Source: a virus
DNA: 64,000 nucleotides
Virus record (IMG/VR): IMGVR_UViG_3300040758_000214
Span: 1-64,000 of that record
Direction: 5' to 3' (one strand)
Shown: in pieces, positions 8,117 to 17,053 of the stretch
Layout: each line of letters opens with the position of its first letter
Position numbering within the stretch: the stretch's first letter is position 1
Program-made: the position numbers and the translations under genes
The notes under the pieces: generated by a model
Told to the model about the DNA's origin: nothing
Databases searched by the model: none
What the model saw: the letters and a program-made list of their open reading frames with translations, nothing else

Positions 8117-8167
8117 GGAGAGTATATAAACTATGGGCTGATTTTAACAGTAAGGAGGATTTTTAAG

Positions 8168-8338
8168 ATGAGACTTTATTTTAGAATGTTAAAATGTATT
8201 TTAAAGAACTTTTTTCATCCAGAAATCCTTTATACTAAAAATAGTACTGAAAAAGGTTTTGTTTATTTAGGTTATCCAATAAAGTTATCTAAGGAAGAGT
8301 ATAAAACTATTAGACTGAAAGGTAAGTCAAATAAATGA
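8168..8338 (+). CDS. Small basic protein, 56 aa
   Basis: A strong AAGGAGG site precedes the ATG at 8168. The 56-codon frame starts MRLYFRMLKCILKNFF and ends in an ATGA overlap with the HD-domain gene, a sign of coupled translation. It is basic and has no recognised family. Confidence 0.6.
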   Translation: MRLYFRMLKCILKNFFHPEILYTKNSTEKGFVYLGYPIKLSKEEYKTIRLKGKSNK

Positions 8339-8907
8339 CAGATTATTTTAAATTGATGAATGATATATTAGAAATGAATATGACTGATAAAGGTTTTAGA
8401 TTTTGGAATGCTATTGAGAAAAAAATTATACCTTGCTGGGGAAAGCTTTCGAGTAGCACCGGAAAATATCACAAAAAGGCCGGAGGTTATGTTCCTAGTG
8501 TTGCAGAACATACACATGAAATGTTATATGCTGCAGTTCCATTATTATCTATGTTTAATATTAAAAGTAAAACTTTAGAAGCAGATACACTATTGTTGTC
8601 TATTGCACTCCACGATAGTTGTAAGTACGGAATTTCGTCTAATTCATTGTTTAATACATTTACCGACAATAGACATGATAAGAACACAGCGGACATAATT
8701 TTAGAAGGTAAAGAAACTTTTTTGAAATTATTTAATGAAGAACAATTCAATTTATTGGAAGAATCGGTTAGATTTCACTCAGGGAGATGGAGTACTGATG
8801 CAGATAAAGACTTTTCATTTTCTAAACTTAATCCTATAACAATGTTTGTGCATATGTTGGATATGTTAAGTTCTAGAAATTTAATTAAAATAAATGGAGA
8901 AAAATAA
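8335..8907 (+). CDS. HD-domain phosphohydrolase-like protein
   Basis: HD-superfamily metal ligands are visible in order: His in VAEHTHE (59-61), the His93-Asp94 pair in ALHDSCKYG, a His in RFHSGRW (about 143) and a C-terminal Asp in HMLDML. The family hydrolyses phosphate esters of nucleotides or nucleic acids; the substrate here is unknown. The gene is coupled to the 56-aa gene upstream and abuts the next gene with no gap. Confidence 0.82.
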   Translation: MTDYFKLMNDILEMNMTDKGFRFWNAIEKKIIPCWGKLSSSTGKYHKKAGGYVPSVAEHTHEMLYAAVPLLSMFNIKSKTLEADTLLLSIALHDSCKYGISSNSLFNTFTDNRHDKNTADIILEGKETFLKLFNEEQFNLLEESVRFHSGRWSTDADKDFSFSKLNPITMFVHMLDMLSSRNLIKINGEK

Positions 8908-9738
8908 ATGTTAGATGAGAGAGGTCATTTTTTATTAAATGATAATATTTCAGAGGATGGAAATGTTGTAAATTTTAATCTTTCTGATTCTGGATTCTTT
9001 ATCTTATATTATTCTCCATCAGGAATTCCTTTAAATGTTTTTACTATAACATCATCTGGAAAATTAATATTTTATAGTGAAAGTGAAATATATAGTTCAA
9101 TTATTCCTACATTAACCGGAAAAATTTTAATACCAGATTTACAATTTTATTTTAATCAAATATTAACAAATAGTATAATGAATAAATTTAGCATTGATAA
9201 ACCTTCATATTTCCCTATAGATTATTTAGAAAATAATAATTCTTTTATTAGATTATTATTTGATGATAATTGGGATACTTCTTTAAATAGTTATAATTAT
9301 TTATATCAAGAAGTTATTGATAGATCATCATGGCCAAGAATGATATTTTCTAGATTAATGATATATCCTAATTCTTCAAGATTTTTTGTTCCTGTTGATT
9401 ATGATCCAAATGATGATAATTTGAATATATTTAGTTTACAACAAGATGATTTAAATTTACTAGATATCCTTTTACAATATAGAACTAATAATTCAATTAT
9501 AAATTTTTCTAATATTAATTTTAATAATCTAAGTACTAATTTATCAAAGATGATTTATTTATATTTGAATTTAAAAATTAATAATGATTATAGTTTATAT
9601 AATAATAACACATTACAATCTAATCCAAATAATTTTTTAGAAACATCATATGAATCATATTTGGCAGAGATTATGTTTGAATATGTACAAAGTAAAGAAA
9701 TTATTTTAGCCAATTTACATAACGAAATTATTACCTAA
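8908..9738 (+). CDS. Probable virion/baseplate protein, 276 aa
   Basis: It starts immediately after the HD gene stop, with GGAG inside that gene. The sequence is Asn/Ser/Tyr-rich and beta-like in the first half, helical in the second, with no catalytic motif. It sits directly before a gpI-like baseplate gene, so a baseplate role is inferred from context. Confidence 0.6.
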   Translation: MLDERGHFLLNDNISEDGNVVNFNLSDSGFFILYYSPSGIPLNVFTITSSGKLIFYSESEIYSSIIPTLTGKILIPDLQFYFNQILTNSIMNKFSIDKPSYFPIDYLENNNSFIRLLFDDNWDTSLNSYNYLYQEVIDRSSWPRMIFSRLMIYPNSSRFFVPVDYDPNDDNLNIFSLQQDDLNLLDILLQYRTNNSIINFSNINFNNLSTNLSKMIYLYLNLKINNDYSLYNNNTLQSNPNNFLETSYESYLAEIMFEYVQSKEIILANLHNEIIT

Positions 9739-9751
9739 GGAGAGATATTGA

Positions 9752-11521
9752 ATGTTTAATATAAATGATGTATGGAATGTTTTAAATTCTCTTCAAGGTA
9801 AAACAGTCTCAGGTTTAGATCCATCATTACAAATTATATCTCAAGCAGAAAAAGTTAAAGCAACTTCTTTATTTACAAATACAATTGACCAAATAGCTTT
9901 TGATTCAAATGATTATCAAAGATTACGAAATATGTTAATTGACTGGTATTCAACATTTAGAACTTTCACTTCAATTCAACAACAAGTGTCTGATCCATAT
10001 GCTTTAACATCTAATCAATTAAATGAACTAATGCTGAGTTTTGGATATTCATATGGTTTAAATATTTTATCCAAAAAAAGTAGAATTAATTTCTTTTTAG
10101 ATTTAGTTAATCTATATAAAATTAAAGGAACTCCATTAAGTTTACAAAAAGCTTTAGGATATTATGGATTACATGACACTGATATTGCTGAATATTGGTT
10201 GTTAAAAAATTCAAATGGAGAATTAGTTTTTAGAGGAACTCCAATATTTCCAGGAGGATCTAATACTGGATGGGATGATCTTGATTTTGATTTAACAATT
10301 GCTAATGACCCACATTGGATTATGACTAAAGAACAAATTTTAGCAGCATCTGCTAATAATCCAATATCATTTCCATCTAGGTCTCCTTATTTTGGAATTC
10401 GTTCAGTATTTGATTTTGGAAAGATAGAAGTATTAATGGCTTGGTTTTATAAACTTTTATATAATCAATATATTCAATTTCAAACAAATCAAACTTTAAT
10501 ACAAGATATTGTATTATCAAATATTAATATTAAAGTATCATTATTAGAATGTTATTTAGCATGCGTTTATACTTTTAATTTAAATTTTAATCATATTGGT
10601 ACTTCTAATAATCCATCTATTTTATTATATAATGGAAATAGTACAACTTCAACATTAGCATTGAATGAATATAATAATATTATAAATCCTAGACCATTAA
10701 ATCAATTAGATAGAGATATAAAATTACAAGAATTATATAATCTTTTTACAAATAGTTCTTCTTATGATTTTATACCACAACAAATAAATGTAGCAAATTT
10801 ATTAGATAGTATAAATTTAATTACAAAAAATAATTTAAGAGCTAGTTTAGATACATGGTTATCATCAACTAAACAAGTTGATTTACTTTCATCTTTATTT
10901 CAAGACTTATCAGGTTGGACAACTTTAAATATTGATGATATTTTTCCAGATATATTTTCTAATATTATAGGAATTAGTTCATATATAAATATTGTTGAAA
11001 TTGTTAATATCTTTAAACCATATAGATCTAGAGTAATTGCTTCACAATATGCCTATATAATTAATAATCATGTATATGATATTTTCTTAGTTGAAGATGG
11101 TAATTTTTCATTAAAGCCTATAGAAATTCATATGGATTATGCAACTGCTGATAGTTTCCCTTGCCATGAACTTTTAGATAATTCAGATTCTAAATATTCT
11201 AGAGATACTTTCGATTGTGGATCTAATTTTGATATAGGAATATTTGATGACCAAAATGATTTTGCTAATATAGTTGAACAAGATTTTATATATGATAAAG
11301 TTAATTATCATACAAATGAAGATTTTATAGATACAGAATATACAGATTCAACAGGTATTATAGATTATATTATTTCTACTGGAGGAATGAATTGTTTTGA
11401 TTCAGGATTTGTTTTTGATGATCCATTCATTAGTGATATAGTTCAAATATATGTACTAGGGATAGGTGGAACTTATTTGGATATTAATGCTGTCTTAGAT
11501 TCTGGAGCTACCATACAATAA
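9752..11521 (+). CDS. Baseplate protein with tail protein I-like segment
   Basis: About residues 110-150 read INFFLDLVNLYKIKGTPLSL then QKALGYYGL and EYW, the pattern of P2 gpI-like baseplate proteins in which a KGT loop precedes a short helix and a Trp. At 589 residues it is much longer than gpI (about 180). The extra C-terminal half is rich in Asp/Asn repeats such as DSGFVFDD and may be a fibre-attachment or beta-rich extension. AAGGAGA precedes the start. Baseplate wedge-to-fibre connection is the likely role. Confidence 0.72.
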   Translation: MFNINDVWNVLNSLQGKTVSGLDPSLQIISQAEKVKATSLFTNTIDQIAFDSNDYQRLRNMLIDWYSTFRTFTSIQQQVSDPYALTSNQLNELMLSFGYSYGLNILSKKSRINFFLDLVNLYKIKGTPLSLQKALGYYGLHDTDIAEYWLLKNSNGELVFRGTPIFPGGSNTGWDDLDFDLTIANDPHWIMTKEQILAASANNPISFPSRSPYFGIRSVFDFGKIEVLMAWFYKLLYNQYIQFQTNQTLIQDIVLSNINIKVSLLECYLACVYTFNLNFNHIGTSNNPSILLYNGNSTTSTLALNEYNNIINPRPLNQLDRDIKLQELYNLFTNSSSYDFIPQQINVANLLDSINLITKNNLRASLDTWLSSTKQVDLLSSLFQDLSGWTTLNIDDIFPDIFSNIIGISSYINIVEIVNIFKPYRSRVIASQYAYIINNHVYDIFLVEDGNFSLKPIEIHMDYATADSFPCHELLDNSDSKYSRDTFDCGSNFDIGIFDDQNDFANIVEQDFIYDKVNYHTNEDFIDTEYTDSTGIIDYIISTGGMNCFDSGFVFDDPFISDIVQIYVLGIGGTYLDINAVLDSGATIQ

Positions 11522-11537
11522 ATTTAAACAAAAAAAA

Positions 11538-11897
11538 TTATAGTTTATTCTTTTTCTGTTCTTTCCATGTTGCCATAGATATTACATTAGATCCAACGAT
11601 TTTACTTTTTTTAGGAATTAGTTTTACTTTTTGATTTGAATTGTCTTGAGATATTAAAAATTCTACTTTTTCCAATTGATGATTTATTCCTTTAATTGTA
11701 AATTTATCTCCTCTAATTTGTTTTTCATCTAATACCCAAACTATATCTGTTAAAGGAACTGACGTTAAAGGGCTGAAATGGACTTTCCACCAACCATCTT
11801 TAACGTCAGATTCCACTTTATTTATTCTAATGTAACAATGACCATTGTCTGTTTTTAATAATATAACCTCTCCTTCTATTGTTAAAATATCAGACAT
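11538..11897 (-). CDS. Hypothetical protein, 119 aa
   Basis: A small beta-rich protein, probably an OB- or SH3-like barrel by its strand spacing (IEGEVILLKTDNGHCYIRI), with a basic tail. It is the last gene of the long leftward operon and converges with the gpI-like gene. No family was recognised. Confidence 0.6.
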   Translation of the reverse strand: MSDILTIEGEVILLKTDNGHCYIRINKVESDVKDGWWKVHFSPLTSVPLTDIVWVLDEKQIRGDKFTIKGINHQLEKVEFLISQDNSNQKVKLIPKKSKIVGSNVISMATWKEQKKNKL

Positions 11898-11976
11898 TTG
11901 ATTTAAAACTCCCTTGTACTAATCAATCATTACCTTTTGTTTTTGTTCACATTATTATCTTTAATCTTAGAAGAAA

Positions 11977-12360
11977 TTAAGAAACTAGCCAGGCAATTGA
12001 TTTAGTATAAGGAGATCTCTTTATTACTTCAATATTTTTTGGTTCTAATTTTACATCCTCCCTTGGTATTTCAAAGTTTTTTCTATATTCTTTATCAATT
12101 TGAAATTGATCAGAATCAGAAATTATATTGTGAACTTTTGGTTGAAACTCTTGAAAAAAGTTATCCTTTGGTCCATTTGTTTTACTAAGATAATATTTAT
12201 CAGGAGCTTTTTTTCTACAATTACCATGTGATGCTCTTTTTCTTATTCTTCTACATTCATCACAATATATCCTTTTATAGTTGACTACTTTATTACTACA
12301 GGTCTTTCCAAATTCTGGACCTTTACAAATTTTGTCTCCTACTATTTTCTTCTTAGTCAT
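11977..12360 (-). CDS. Zinc-ribbon-like protein, 127 aa
   Basis: The first 50 residues hold two Cys pairs, CKGPEFGKTC and YCDEC, and a basic RRIRKRASHGNCRKK patch, fitting a nucleic-acid-binding zinc ribbon. The C-terminal half is low in recognisable motifs. AAAGGA precedes the ATG. Confidence 0.6.
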   Translation of the reverse strand: MTKKKIVGDKICKGPEFGKTCSNKVVNYKRIYCDECRRIRKRASHGNCRKKAPDKYYLSKTNGPKDNFFQEFQPKVHNIISDSDQFQIDKEYRKNFEIPREDVKLEPKNIEVIKRSPYTKSIAWLVS

Positions 12361-12381
12361 AAGTTATCCTTTTTGTAAGAT

Positions 12382-12567
12382 TTATTCAACAACTACAACA
12401 TCTTTACTGTGTACAAAAGCCATTCCTGTTGATTTTTTCATTCGTTTTAATTCATGATGCCATTCATATCTAAAGGCATCTTCATGATGTTTTACTTTAC
12501 TTGGAGTTGGATTTAAAATCACAGCAACTGGTACATCATTTTTCATAATAACAGTGGCAATTTTCAT
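12382..12567 (-). CDS. Hypothetical protein, 61 aa
   Basis: It starts with beta-strand-like MKIATVIMKNDVPVAVIL followed by a His-rich helix. The start overlaps by 4 nt the stop of the 33-aa membrane peptide gene, so the two are probably co-translated. The function is unknown. Confidence 0.6.
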   Translation of the reverse strand: MKIATVIMKNDVPVAVILNPTPSKVKHHEDAFRYEWHHELKRMKKSTGMAFVHSKDVVVVE

Positions 12568-12665
12568 TTCTTTTTCCTCTTAGGTAATATTTCTTTAATT
12601 AGACATAGAACTAAAAATACTATTAATCCCCATAAAATTATTAAAGTTATATGATATGGATCCAA
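12564..12665 (-). CDS. Single-helix membrane micro-protein, 33 aa
   Basis: A TTG start 6 nt after AGGAGA opens a 33-codon frame that is mostly one hydrophobic helix (ITLIILWGLIVFLVLCLI) with a basic tail KRKKK. It ends in an ATGA overlap with the next gene. The inside-positive tail predicts an N-out, C-in inner-membrane helix. Confidence 0.5.
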   Translation of the reverse strand: MDPYHITLIILWGLIVFLVLCLIKEILPKRKKK

Positions 12666-12681
12666 TTTAATTCTCCTGTAA

Positions 12682-12939
12682 TTATTTATTTTTTCCAACT
12701 GGTTGAAACATATCAAATCCAAAAAAGTATATTGGTCCAACTATAGTTTCTATTAAAATAGATCCCCATATTATATTTCCCCAACAAGGCTCATATTTAA
12801 TATCATTAGATCTCACATCTTTTTCATTAATTAAACCATATGGTTCATATTTCTTACCATCAATAATCATATTTGATGAGCATGCAGTACAAATAGAAAT
12901 AGCTATAACTAAAGTTATCAATTTTATAGATCTTTTCAT
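12682..12939 (-). CDS. Small lipoprotein, 85 aa
   Basis: The N-terminus has two basic residues, a hydrophobic stretch and a lipobox ending CTAC (Cys20), so it should be lipidated and membrane-anchored. The remaining 65 residues include a hydrophobic segment (WGSILIETIVGPIYFFGF). Phage lipoproteins of this size often act in superinfection exclusion or lysis; neither is shown here. Confidence 0.7.
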   Translation of the reverse strand: MKRSIKLITLVIAISICTACSSNMIIDGKKYEPYGLINEKDVRSNDIKYEPCWGNIIWGSILIETIVGPIYFFGFDMFQPVGKNK

Positions 12940-12953
12940 TTTTAATTCTCCTT

Positions 12954-14252
12954 TTATTTATCTTTTAGATTATGAATTGGGATTATTTGATCAATAATTT
13001 TACATGTTGGTTTTATCAATTCTTTTATTAACTCTGTATTTTTGTACGCATCTGGAGCTTCATCAATTGTGGACTTTCCAACACTTGTTGAAAATATTCC
13101 ATCCATTTGCTTTTCAAATTTTTTAACATCTAATTTTTCTTTTGCTTTACCTCGACTTAAAACTCTTCCGGCACCATGTGGAGCAGAGTAATTCCATTCA
13201 GGATTTGAGAGACCAGAACATATAAGCATACCATCTCTCATATTAAATGGAATAATCATTCTTTCGCTTATGTATGATCTTATGGCTCCTTTCCTTATTA
13301 TAAAATCTTGAAAGTCAATATAATTATGAATTGATTCAATTTTATCGTATGCTTTCCAATCTAAATTTTTACATATAATTCTAATCATTTCATCTCTATT
13401 AACTTTAGCATAAATCTGGCAAAATATCATATCTGTTAAATAACCAACTGCATCGCTTGACTCAAGCCATTCTAAACCACTTGTTTTTATTCCGTAACCT
13501 AGGATATCCTTCTCTTGTTTAATACGAGTCTCAACCTCTCTACTTGAGTAATTTGCCTTAATTTCTTGTATCTTTTGTTGTAATTCTTCACCTTTTTGTT
13601 TAGCCATATTTTTAATTGCTATGTTTTGCCAATATTCACATATTTGTTTTCCAAATTGTCTTGATCCTGAATGAACTGTTAACCATTTATCTTTTGTTAT
13701 ATTAGATTTACCAATTTCTATGAAATGATTTCCACTCCCAAGCGACCCTAAACTATTGATAAACCTAGAGAAATTCATTCCAATCTGATTACATTTACTT
13801 TCAACCCAATCAGGTGAATATAATGGGTATTCAATTTTAACTTTTAAAACTTCTGAATATTTCATAAAGAATTGCCTGGCTATTTCATTAGTTTCTTTAT
13901 AAGGAAAGTCATTTAAACGATATGGATTTTTATGACGGACACTCGTTCCAAATGGAATACTTTCTCTTATAATTTCATCTGCTTCTTTATGATTGATTCC
14001 AATTCTTCCAATATTAATAGATGTCATCCCACAACCAATATCAACACCTACAACGTTGGCAATTATTTTATCAGTCATTAACATCGTAAATCCAATTACG
14101 CTTCCCTTTCCAGCATGAGTATCTGGCTGGATAACTATTGGATTTGTAAATGCTGGATGATTTAAAAAGTTGGTAATTTGTCCAATACATGATTCTTCAA
14201 CATCATCAATCATAATTTTAGCTTTTGTATATTTGCCACTCATTTCAAACAT
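12954..14252 (-). CDS. rtcB: RtcB-type RNA 3'-phosphate/5'-OH ligase
   Basis: The RtcB motifs are present in order: PDTHAGKG (about 43-50), VGVDIGCGM with metal ligands Asp71 and Cys74, SLGSGNHFIE, VHSGSRQFG and APHGAGRVLSR, where His359 should be the guanylylated residue. The length (432) is typical. RtcB joins RNA 2',3'-cyclic phosphate or 3'-phosphate ends to 5'-OH ends in a GTP- and Mn-dependent reaction. In the same operon as a Thg1-like polymerase it points to repair of cleaved tRNA, for example after host anticodon-nuclease attack. No archease gene was seen. Confidence 0.95.
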   Translation of the reverse strand: MFEMSGKYTKAKIMIDDVEESCIGQITNFLNHPAFTNPIVIQPDTHAGKGSVIGFTMLMTDKIIANVVGVDIGCGMTSINIGRIGINHKEADEIIRESIPFGTSVRHKNPYRLNDFPYKETNEIARQFFMKYSEVLKVKIEYPLYSPDWVESKCNQIGMNFSRFINSLGSLGSGNHFIEIGKSNITKDKWLTVHSGSRQFGKQICEYWQNIAIKNMAKQKGEELQQKIQEIKANYSSREVETRIKQEKDILGYGIKTSGLEWLESSDAVGYLTDMIFCQIYAKVNRDEMIRIICKNLDWKAYDKIESIHNYIDFQDFIIRKGAIRSYISERMIIPFNMRDGMLICSGLSNPEWNYSAPHGAGRVLSRGKAKEKLDVKKFEKQMDGIFSTSVGKSTIDEAPDAYKNTELIKELIKPTCKIIDQIIPIHNLKDK

Positions 14253-14273
14253 TAGAATTTTTACTCCTTACTT

Positions 14274-14498
14274 TTAATAATCATTTTTAAGAGTTATTTG
14301 ACCATCCCATAATGTAAAGTTTTCTTCATACCAATCAGTTCTATATTCTCCCATTCTTCTCCACATTAAATTTGGTCCAATTAAAGTTCCAGTTTGATAA
14401 CTAGTAAATAAAACTAAACATGCACCATTAGTTTTAATAATAGGATATGACATTTTTCGTTCTGGTGGGTTACATGATTCAACTAAAATTTTTATCAT
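14274..14498 (-). CDS. Hypothetical protein, 74 aa
   Basis: A short protein with a CNPPERK loop and several aromatic residues, lying between the Thg1-like and RtcB genes. Its start overlaps the Thg1 stop by 4 nt, so all three are co-translated. It is unclassified; the position makes a role in RNA repair possible. Confidence 0.6.
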   Translation of the reverse strand: MIKILVESCNPPERKMSYPIIKTNGACLVLFTSYQTGTLIGPNLMWRRMGEYRTDWYEENFTLWDGQITLKNDY

Positions 14499-15202
14499 AA
14501 TTCACTCTCTCTTGGATATAATACTAAGTTTATAAATTTATTTGTTATATCATCATCTGACATTAAATTGAAATCGTAATTAAAAGTGGAAAATATAGAT
14601 TCATTACAAATAAAAGTTCCATTTTTATAAACTGGAGATAAATCATTCCAATTAACACCTTTTTGAAAACACATTTCATGCATCATAGAATTATTCTTTT
14701 TTTGTAATTCTTTATGAGAAAACATAGACTGAGCTAACATTTGAATACTATTTCTTACCCAATCCATATATCTCCATCTAAAATTATTAATGACTTCTTC
14801 TTTTGGAATATTAAAAACTCTAGAATCAAACCATGATGTTTTTTCATATAAAGAAGAAAATGTTGTAGATGCAATTGCAGCTGAGATTGATGTCATTTTT
14901 TGTATATTATAATCAAACCATGCGTCAGTACTCAATTTATCAAAATCTGTAATTAAAATATTAATTTCATCAGATTGAACATATGCACATTTTGCGCCTT
15001 GTATTTCTATTAAAAGAGTTAAAGCTGTATTTTTCATACATTCAATTATTTCATCATCAAATGGTTTTATACAACCTCTGGTTAATGTATGAAATGCTTT
15101 TCCATCTAGTCTCATAATTACTGGAGTTCTTCTTGTTAAATAAAATCTACTTCTATCTTCATAATAATCTTTCATTCTATCGCCTAAACTATCTTTAGTC
15201 AT
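14495..15202 (-). CDS. thg1: Thg1-like tRNA 3'-5' polymerase
   Basis: The motif RLDGKAFH (Asp33) and the second acidic pair in QSDEINI (Asp78, Glu79) are the metal-binding site of the Thg1/TLP family, which adds nucleotides to tRNA 5' ends in the 3'-5' direction. KPFDDE lies between them, as in the family. At 235 residues it is close to the usual catalytic core. Without the extra His-tRNA recognition elements being testable here, a 5'-end-editing TLP is as likely as a G-1 adding enzyme. AGGAG precedes the ATG. Confidence 0.9.
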   Translation of the reverse strand: MTKDSLGDRMKDYYEDRSRFYLTRRTPVIMRLDGKAFHTLTRGCIKPFDDEIIECMKNTALTLLIEIQGAKCAYVQSDEINILITDFDKLSTDAWFDYNIQKMTSISAAIASTTFSSLYEKTSWFDSRVFNIPKEEVINNFRWRYMDWVRNSIQMLAQSMFSHKELQKKNNSMMHEMCFQKGVNWNDLSPVYKNGTFICNESIFSTFNYDFNLMSDDDITNKFINLVLYPRESEL

Positions 15203-15211
15203 TCAAGACTC

Positions 15212-15499
15212 CTAAAAAATTTTTTTATAATCTTTTGGATGAACACAGTACCAATCTTTGAATTGTTTATTATATTCTTTAATTTTAGTATAGTATCCAT
15301 TATCAAATTCTTTATCATTTAAGAAAAATATATAACTACAATTATCATTTACATTTTGAAAAATTCTATCTTCTCTTATGATAAATCCATCAACTTTTTC
15401 ATCATCTTCATTAAAAATAATATATCCTTTTTCTATAAAGTCATTAATTTTACTTGCAATTCTACATGCATTTTCCCATCTAGCAGTATAGATATCCAT
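15212..15499 (-). CDS. Hypothetical protein, 95 aa
   Basis: A small soluble protein with helices at the N-terminus (ARWENACRIASKINDFI) and an acidic middle. It has a GAGGA start site and lies just upstream of the Thg1-like gene in the operon. No family was recognised. Confidence 0.6.
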   Translation of the reverse strand: MDIYTARWENACRIASKINDFIEKGYIIFNEDDEKVDGFIIREDRIFQNVNDNCSYIFFLNDKEFDNGYYTKIKEYNKQFKDWYCVHPKDYKKIF

Positions 15500-15501
15500 A
15501 A

Positions 15502-15666
15502 TTATTCCTCAATTATTATAGTATATTCTTCTAACCATTCTTCATCGTAAGATGAAGTCATTCCATTTTCCCATTCTACACATATATCATCAGGTAATTT
15601 AAAATTAGGAATAATCTTACCTTTGATTCCTTGACAAATAATTTTAGTCCCAACTTTGTATTTCAT
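15502..15666 (-). CDS. Small KOW/SH3-like protein, 54 aa
   Basis: The frame begins MKYKVGTKIICQGIKGKI and ends in an acidic tail. The strand-turn-strand pattern around GTKI...GKII and W in VEWENG resembles a small SH3-like barrel of unknown role. It abuts the neighbouring genes with 2-5 nt gaps. Confidence 0.55.
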   Translation of the reverse strand: MKYKVGTKIICQGIKGKIIPNFKLPDDICVEWENGMTSSYDEEWLEEYTIIIEE

Positions 15667-15671
15667 ATATT

Positions 15672-16094
15672 CTACTCATAAACTTTCCAAAAAGATTTTG
15701 GTAAATAAATATTATCTGGTAAATCTTCTTTAAAGAATAATGGTGCAATATCTTTTACTTTATATCCTGCCAACGAGCATCCCAATTCAACAACCAAAAA
15801 TTTAAGATGTTGATTAGATTTAGCAAATTGAATAAAATCAACTACTTCTTTTTGTATATCTTTTAAAGGAATACTTCTTAAACCTTTAGATAAATCTTTA
15901 GTAACTATTGCATAAGATTTTCCTTGTAATCCTCTAGGTTGTCCGTAAATTGCACCAAATTTTTGTCTGGCTGTTAATGCTGCTCCTTTACCGTGTCGAC
16001 CTTCTGTATTAGATCCAAATACAAATATCTCATCATCTTTCAAAGAAGTAATCTTTTCTGGTGAAACATTAAACCATATTTTAATTCCTTTCAT
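15672..16094 (-). CDS. Macro-domain-like protein, 140 aa
   Basis: The start at 16094 is preferred because a GGAG site sits upstream. The core FVFGSNTEGRHGKGAA, followed by GQPRGLQGKSYAIVTKDL and LVVELGCSLAGYKV, resembles macro-domain-like proteins that bind ADP-ribose-type ligands, with a Gly-rich loop after the first strand. Overlap of 14 nt with the ATP-grasp gene suggests coupled synthesis. Possible roles are ADP-ribose removal or sensing of NAD-derived signals; which is unknown. Confidence 0.68.
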   Translation of the reverse strand: MKGIKIWFNVSPEKITSLKDDEIFVFGSNTEGRHGKGAALTARQKFGAIYGQPRGLQGKSYAIVTKDLSKGLRSIPLKDIQKEVVDFIQFAKSNQHLKFLVVELGCSLAGYKVKDIAPLFFKEDLPDNIYLPKSFWKVYE

Positions 16095-16866
16095 GATAAC
16101 TCCATAAAACATCGAATATATTTTTTATATTATGATGATAAAATCCACTTGAATTTATACAATTAAACTCAATAACTTTGAGATCATTTTCAATTAATGC
16201 TAAATCCATAACACAACAAGGATCAGGAAGCCATCCATCTGCAAATTCTTGAGCTTCATTTATAACATCTATATCTAATTCCTCTTTATTGAAAAGTTGT
16301 TTATTATATCTATAAACGCTCCCACTTATAATTTTTCTATCTACGATAAACCATCTCCATTCTGCAGATATATTTTTTGGTTTATCTAATACAATCATTG
16401 TATTAGGATCTAATTGATAGGATCCAGATGATGCACATAGCATTCTATCTTCCAACCATTCAATTATTTCTAATGTAGACATTATACATCCAGAAAATTG
16501 TTTTAAATCTTCTGAAGGTCTAATAAACCAATCTTTTTCTTTTTCAGTTTTTAAAAATTCTATAATTTCTTTTAGAGGCCATATAAGTCCATTATTCAAC
16601 ATGTCATTTCTATTCTTTACTGCTTCTTCATAATTGAAATATTTTAAATCAAAATGTAGTCCTTTCCATCCTTTGTCATATGCAATATTTGTTAATGATG
16701 TAGATCCATAAGGAATAAAATCTATTCCTATTAATTCTTCATTTGATGTAATTTCAGTTGTAAAAGGAATTAACCCAATAAATTCATGCGGATAATCAAT
16801 AATAGAATCTTTTATAATCTGAAGGTGATTTTGGTTTATTAGATTATGTTGAATTAAAAATTTCAT
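16081..16866 (-). CDS. ATP-grasp domain protein (DUF4343-like)
   Basis: The C-terminal half carries EWRWFIVDRKIISGSVYR, then DPCCVMDLAL and VIEFNCINSSGFY, matching the ATP-grasp nucleotide- and Mg-binding strands of DUF4343-type proteins. Such enzymes ligate a carboxylate to an amine via an acyl phosphate; the substrate is unknown. It shares a 14-nt overlap with the macro-like gene and lies in the accessory operon with the RNA-repair genes. Confidence 0.78.
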   Translation of the reverse strand: MKFLIQHNLINQNHLQIIKDSIIDYPHEFIGLIPFTTEITSNEELIGIDFIPYGSTSLTNIAYDKGWKGLHFDLKYFNYEEAVKNRNDMLNNGLIWPLKEIIEFLKTEKEKDWFIRPSEDLKQFSGCIMSTLEIIEWLEDRMLCASSGSYQLDPNTMIVLDKPKNISAEWRWFIVDRKIISGSVYRYNKQLFNKEELDIDVINEAQEFADGWLPDPCCVMDLALIENDLKVIEFNCINSSGFYHHNIKNIFDVLWSYHERN

Positions 16867-17052
16867 TTATTTACCTCTCTTTAATATATAAAGGCAATTA
16901 GTATGTTCTTTATTTACATCACAAACAACATGATAATGAAGTTCATCGTACATTATAAGATTTTTACATTTTTTACAATAGTTCAATCTATCAAAAAATT
17001 TATAATCTACTCTGAAAGTCACATCTGAATTTTGAAAATAAATAGTTCCCAT
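16867..17052 (-). CDS. Cys-knuckle family protein K1, 61 aa
   Basis: It has the signature CKKCKNLIMYDELHYHVVC: CxxC, six residues, DEL, five residues, C. Eight such proteins occur in this window. The metal-binding knuckle takes up about half of the protein and there is no other domain. Its stop abuts the ATP-grasp start. Confidence 0.7.
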   Translation of the reverse strand: MGTIYFQNSDVTFRVDYKFFDRLNYCKKCKNLIMYDELHYHVVCDVNKEHTNCLYILKRGK

Positions 17053-17053
17053 T

